64,000 nucleotides of DNA from JAWXCE01 sp033764775 (lineage in GTDB: Bacteria > Pseudomonadota > Alphaproteobacteria > Rhizobiales > Rhodomicrobiaceae), in the NCBI GenBank assembly GCA_033764775.1, contig JANRIQ010000023.1, forward strand, positions 170,216-234,215. The letters run 5' to 3'. The translations under genes were made by a program, and so were the position numbers. Below the pieces are notes generated by a model. That model searched no databases, had not been told where the DNA came from, and worked only from the letters and a program-made list of their open reading frames with translations. The first letter of the stretch is position 1; the number at the start of each line of letters is the position of its first letter. Of this stretch, positions 60,849 through 64,000 are shown piece after piece.

Positions 60849-62816
60849 TTATTTTTCCATGGTCGCAACGCGCGTTCTCACCGGCGCGCGCTTCATGAGT
60901 TCGTCGATGCGCACTCGCTCTTTTTTATAGTCGGCGAGGTTACGCCCTTGCAACTGCCGGCTGCGCGGCACTTGCACCGACATGGGGTTCATGTGGCGGT
61001 TGTTGACCAGAACTTCGTAGTGTAGGTGCGGACCGGAGGAAAGACCGGTATTGCCCACATAACCGATAATCTGCCCCTGGCGCACTTTCACGCCGCGCGC
61101 GATGCCGGGAGCAAACCGCGATTGGTGAGCGTAAGCGGTCTTGTAGCCGTTGGAGTGCCGGATGCGGATGTAGTTGCCGTAGCCGCCCTCGCGCCCGGCC
61201 ACTTCGACGACGCCGTTGCCGGCGGCCAAAATCGGGGTGCCGATGGGCGCGCCCCAGTCGACGCCGGTGTGCAGCTTGCGATAGCCCAGCAGCGGGTGGC
61301 GCCGATAGCCGAAGCCGGAGGTGAGGCGCCCCGCCTTGATGGGCGTGCGCATCAAGAACTTTTTCGAGTTGGAGCCTTTTTCGTCGTAGTAGTCCGTCTG
61401 GCCGTCGGGCGTGCGGAAGCGGTAATAGCCTTGGGTCTGCCCGCCGATGGTGAAGGCCGCGTAGAGCAGCTCGCCGGGCCTTTCCTGGCCGTTTTCATCT
61501 TGAACCACCTCGTAAAACAGCTCGAAGCCGTCGCCAATTTGGACGCGCAGCTTGTAGTCCACATCATAGGTGTGGATGCGCAGGAATTTGTTGATGAAAT
61601 CGGGCGGCAAATTCTCGGCAAGCGCCGCCTGATACGCGCTGAGATAGACGGTGGAGCGCTGCGGATAGTTGGACGGCGTCTCCTCGCCATAGCCGGGAAG
61701 TTCGACCGGCTCGTCGGACAGCGCGTATTCGCCCGCAGCGTTTCGCTTCACCGTCAGCACATGCACGCCGGCGTTGAACAGGCTTATTTTCAGCGGCTCC
61801 TTGGGCGCCGAGGCCTCATTGTCCCCGGCGAGAACCGTATAGCGCAGCTCTTGGCCAGGTTTGATCTTGCCGCCGGGCAGCTTGGACGCCATCACCTCGG
61901 CGATGGTGTTGGTCTGCCAGACCTCCGCGCCAATGGATTTGATGAGCCCAGGCAGCGTGTCGTTCGCCTTCACGATGAGAGAGCGGGTGGACACGTCTTC
62001 CTCGGTCTCCACATCTTCGTCCGGCGATTTCGCGGCGATAGTCAGCCCGCGCGTGTGGATGATGTTCTCCAGGGCGGGCGCCGCCGCTCCGCTGTCTCCT
62101 CCCCCCGGCTCGTCCGCGGCGTCCCCATCCTCGGGCAGGATCGCAGGTCGCAGGCTCGCCTCGCTCTCTGAATAAACAGCGTCCGCCTCCGCCACGAAGC
62201 GCTCGATGTCGTCGTTGCTGAGTTCCTGCCCGTCTTCTTGCGGCAGAAAACCGCCGGCCAGATCGTACACGCGCACCTCGACGCGCGGGTCGGCCAACGG
62301 GCCGCTCGGGGCCTGCTCCGCGTCCTTGCGCGCGGACGTCTCCTCGGCTCCATACAGGTCGATGGGGTTAAGGGCCGGGATGAGGTCCGCCGTGCGGGGC
62401 CGCTCAGTCGCCAAGCTCGCAACCACACGGGCGTATTGCTTGATCTGGATGAACTCGCGCGCGTTGCGACGCTGAACGAAGGAATCCTGGATGGTGTGCC
62501 GGGTGGTCAGGCCCTTGGCGGTGATAATGATGCGGTCAGTCTTGCGGCCGAGGGTGGCCGCGTCCTCATCGACGATCACCCCGGCCTGTTTGGGCTGGAG
62601 CGCTTTCAAACCCTCGCGGCGGATGGATGCGATCATGCCGCTGCCGTCCTCGATGTTCATGGACGCGTACATGACGACGCCGATGACCGCGAGGCCCGTC
62701 GCCCCGACGATGCAGGTCGAGATGAGCCATTTCAGGCGGGACACGAAGCGGCGATTGTTCACCTCGCCCAGATAGACACGAGTGAGCGCGCCGCCCTGCC
62801 GCGGCTTATAGATCAT
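60849..62816 (-). CDS. M23 family metallopeptidase, membrane-anchored
   Basis: A 655-residue protein with one N-terminal membrane helix (near residues 30-55, WLISTCIVGATGLAVIGVVMYA) and a long, probably periplasmic, coil-rich region. A LysM-like segment (VKANDTLPGLIKSIGAE) lies midway. The C-terminal LytM/M23 domain has HTGVDWGAPIGTPI near residue 515 and GPHLHYEVLVN near 595, giving the zinc motifs. Such proteins cut or regulate cutting of peptidoglycan cross-links in growth and division. The ATG at 62814-62816 is used; a TTG 27 codons upstream is an alternative. Confidence 0.9.
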   Translation of the reverse strand: MIYKPRQGGALTRVYLGEVNNRRFVSRLKWLISTCIVGATGLAVIGVVMYASMNIEDGSGMIASIRREGLKALQPKQAGVIVDEDAATLGRKTDRIIITAKGLTTRHTIQDSFVQRRNAREFIQIKQYARVVASLATERPRTADLIPALNPIDLYGAEETSARKDAEQAPSGPLADPRVEVRVYDLAGGFLPQEDGQELSNDDIERFVAEADAVYSESEASLRPAILPEDGDAADEPGGGDSGAAAPALENIIHTRGLTIAAKSPDEDVETEEDVSTRSLIVKANDTLPGLIKSIGAEVWQTNTIAEVMASKLPGGKIKPGQELRYTVLAGDNEASAPKEPLKISLFNAGVHVLTVKRNAAGEYALSDEPVELPGYGEETPSNYPQRSTVYLSAYQAALAENLPPDFINKFLRIHTYDVDYKLRVQIGDGFELFYEVVQDENGQERPGELLYAAFTIGGQTQGYYRFRTPDGQTDYYDEKGSNSKKFLMRTPIKAGRLTSGFGYRRHPLLGYRKLHTGVDWGAPIGTPILAAGNGVVEVAGREGGYGNYIRIRHSNGYKTAYAHQSRFAPGIARGVKVRQGQIIGYVGNTGLSSGPHLHYEVLVNNRHMNPMSVQVPRSRQLQGRNLADYKKERVRIDELMKRAPVRTRVATMEK

Positions 62817-63107
62817 GGGCAGATTTTCGACTGCGCCGTCACGCGGGGCGAACGCCCCGGTTGGCCGTCGTAAGGGGCGGTGCGGACGATCGAGCAAGAG
62901 AGAGCGTTCCCGATTGGGTTGGCTGGTGCGCTGCGCGCTCCAATAAATGCCTTTTCGACGCGCAAGGCAAGCTTGCCCGTACCTTTATATGAAATGGTGG
63001 CGAAAACAGGGTTTAAGCGGCTTGTGCGGACTTGACGGGCCAGCTGGCGGGGCCCATTTCCGCTCTCATTCCTCGGCATGAAAAAAATTACAAATTTCTT
63101 CAGGCTG

Positions 63108-63122
63108 TTAACTTGTCGTTTA
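63108..63122 (-). promoter_or_regulatory. Candidate CtrA-like box
   Basis: TTAA-N7-TTTA matches the CtrA consensus TTAA-N7-TTAA with one mismatch. It lies about 290 bases upstream of the M23 peptidase start, between that gene and the rRNA promoter. The peptidase is a plausible cell-division target. A single mismatch site is weak evidence. Confidence 0.25.
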
Positions 63123-63238
63123 CACAACCCACACTAAGTTAGCTTCATAGGGCGCTGCTCCTCGCGGCGCTTTCCAAGTTATCCCCGAATCGCCTTCAGA
63201 CACAAAAGCGGGCTTGTCAAAAAAGTTTTCGTTTTGTG

Positions 63239-63267
63239 TTGACTCGGGGGTGTCGAGTGAGTAAATG
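63239..63267 (+). promoter_or_regulatory. Probable rRNA operon promoter
   Basis: TTGACT and TAAATG are separated by exactly 17 bases, upstream of the 16S gene. A TTGTCA with following A/T tract just upstream could be an additional -35 or UP-like element. The start site would be near 63274, giving a leader of about 400 bases. Confidence 0.6.
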
Positions 63268-63439
63268 TTGGTTCTGCACGGTGACGCCGCTTGTGATTGC
63301 GAGTTGCGCTCTACTGTTCAGAAAAATCCAATCAGACCGGCTCAGGGATGCTTAGTGATCGATAAGATCATCCACCCTTCTGTTTTCTGGTGTGGTGGAG
63401 CTAGCGATAGCTCTGATTGCGCAGCTGACTTTTCTGCGC

Positions 63440-63451
63440 CGCTCTTTGACA
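63440..63451 (+). promoter_or_regulatory. BoxA antitermination element of the rRNA leader
   Basis: CGCTCTTTGACA matches the conserved boxA (TGCTCTTTAACA) that recruits NusB and S10 for antitermination of rRNA operons. It lies about 220 bases before the mature 16S 5' end. Confidence 0.75.
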
Positions 63452-63670
63452 TTGTTGAATGTGAAGAAAGAGAAATGCGGACGGCGGAGTCCTGGCGGCT
63501 CTGGGAAACCATAGCAACAGACTTTGGCGGTCCTGCATAAACACCGGACACATATGCCCGGGGCCATGCGCCCTGTGGGTATGGTCCAGTGAGGACTCTC
63601 AAAAATTCCTATATGCAGCAGTGACCACGTTGGGGCTTCGGCCTCAACGAAGACCAAGATCATATCTTTC

Positions 63671-64000
<330 letters not shown>

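Larger units (their letters stand above)
62817..63670 (+). other. Intergenic region between M23 gene and 16S rRNA
   Basis: This 854-base stretch holds the M23 5' region, a CtrA-like site, the rRNA promoter and the leader with boxA. Open frames within it (for example 63265-63540 and a minus-strand frame running into the 16S gene) have no ribosome binding site or family match and are not counted as genes. No tRNA was seen. Confidence 0.7.

Noticed and set aside
62813..63127. Minus-strand frame upstream of the M23 gene
   Set aside because: It overlaps the M23 leader, shows no recognisable pattern and no ribosome binding site.
63265..63540. Open frame of 91 codons in the rRNA leader
   Set aside because: It lies between the rRNA promoter and boxA and has no ribosome binding site.

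Overview
The window is GC-rich DNA from an alphaproteobacterium, most likely of the order Hyphomicrobiales (Rhizobiales). The evidence is the 16S rRNA 5' end at the right edge, a cysteine desulfurase-sufBCDS-sufT-sufA operon behind an Irr-type iron box, an EcfG-type stress promoter, EipA/DUF1134, DUF1223, a twin-arginine repeat protein, MeaB and an intracellular polyhydroxyalkanoate depolymerase. I cannot name the genus. Almost all of the sequence is coding, with many 4-base stop/start overlaps. No transposase, integrase, CRISPR array or tRNA gene was seen.

Layout. 1-3.7 kb: polysaccharide genes (two divergent sister glycosyltransferases and a Wzx-like flippase). 3.8-9.4 kb: histidine phosphatase, PHA depolymerase, and a coupled RuBisCO-like protein / cupin / M3 peptidase set. 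9.5-12.5 kb: a membrane-anchored patatin-like protein with a small secreted partner. 12.6-17.4 kb: the stress operon prkA-yeaH-spoVR. 17.7-24.4 kb: orphan secretin N-domain, EVE protein, DUF1223, aconitase, ccmAB, hydrolase. 24.5-32 kb: Fe-S cluster operon, interrupted by a DUF559 nuclease gene bracketed by inverted palindromic repeats. 32-34.5 kb: a small EcfG-type stress protein, a DEAD-box helicase and a secreted protein. 34.6-37.7 kb: ICMT-like methyltransferase, secreted protein, and a lower-GC restriction-modification pair (BglII-like nuclease plus MT-A70 methylase). 37.7-43.2 kb: parE, Tat-exported beta-helix protein, meaB, TPR protein. 43.2-45.7 kb: EamA transporter overlapping a lower-GC glycosyltransferase. 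45.7-47.4 kb: ccmCDG. 47.5-51.4 kb: dapF-mtaB-ftsY-yciB. 51.4-55 kb: nadABC behind two palindromic operators. 55-60.1 kb: EipA-like protein, a small coiled-coil gene, ffh, two small membrane proteins, rpsP, rimM. 60.1-62.8 kb: SAM methyltransferase and M23 peptidase. 63.1-64 kb: rRNA promoter, leader and the start of 16S rRNA.

Functional themes are Fe-S cluster assembly with aconitase as an obvious client, cytochrome c maturation split over two loci, NAD synthesis, protein targeting (Ffh and FtsY), stress response, and envelope/polysaccharide biogenesis. The most unusual items are the DUF559 unit with an empty copy of its flanking repeats in the same operon; the RuBisCO-like protein/cupin pair, which resembles the methylthioadenosine-isoprenoid shunt; the restriction-modification island whose methylase reads in frame into a second small gene with its own strong ribosome binding site; and the two membrane-protein genes placed between ffh and rpsP.
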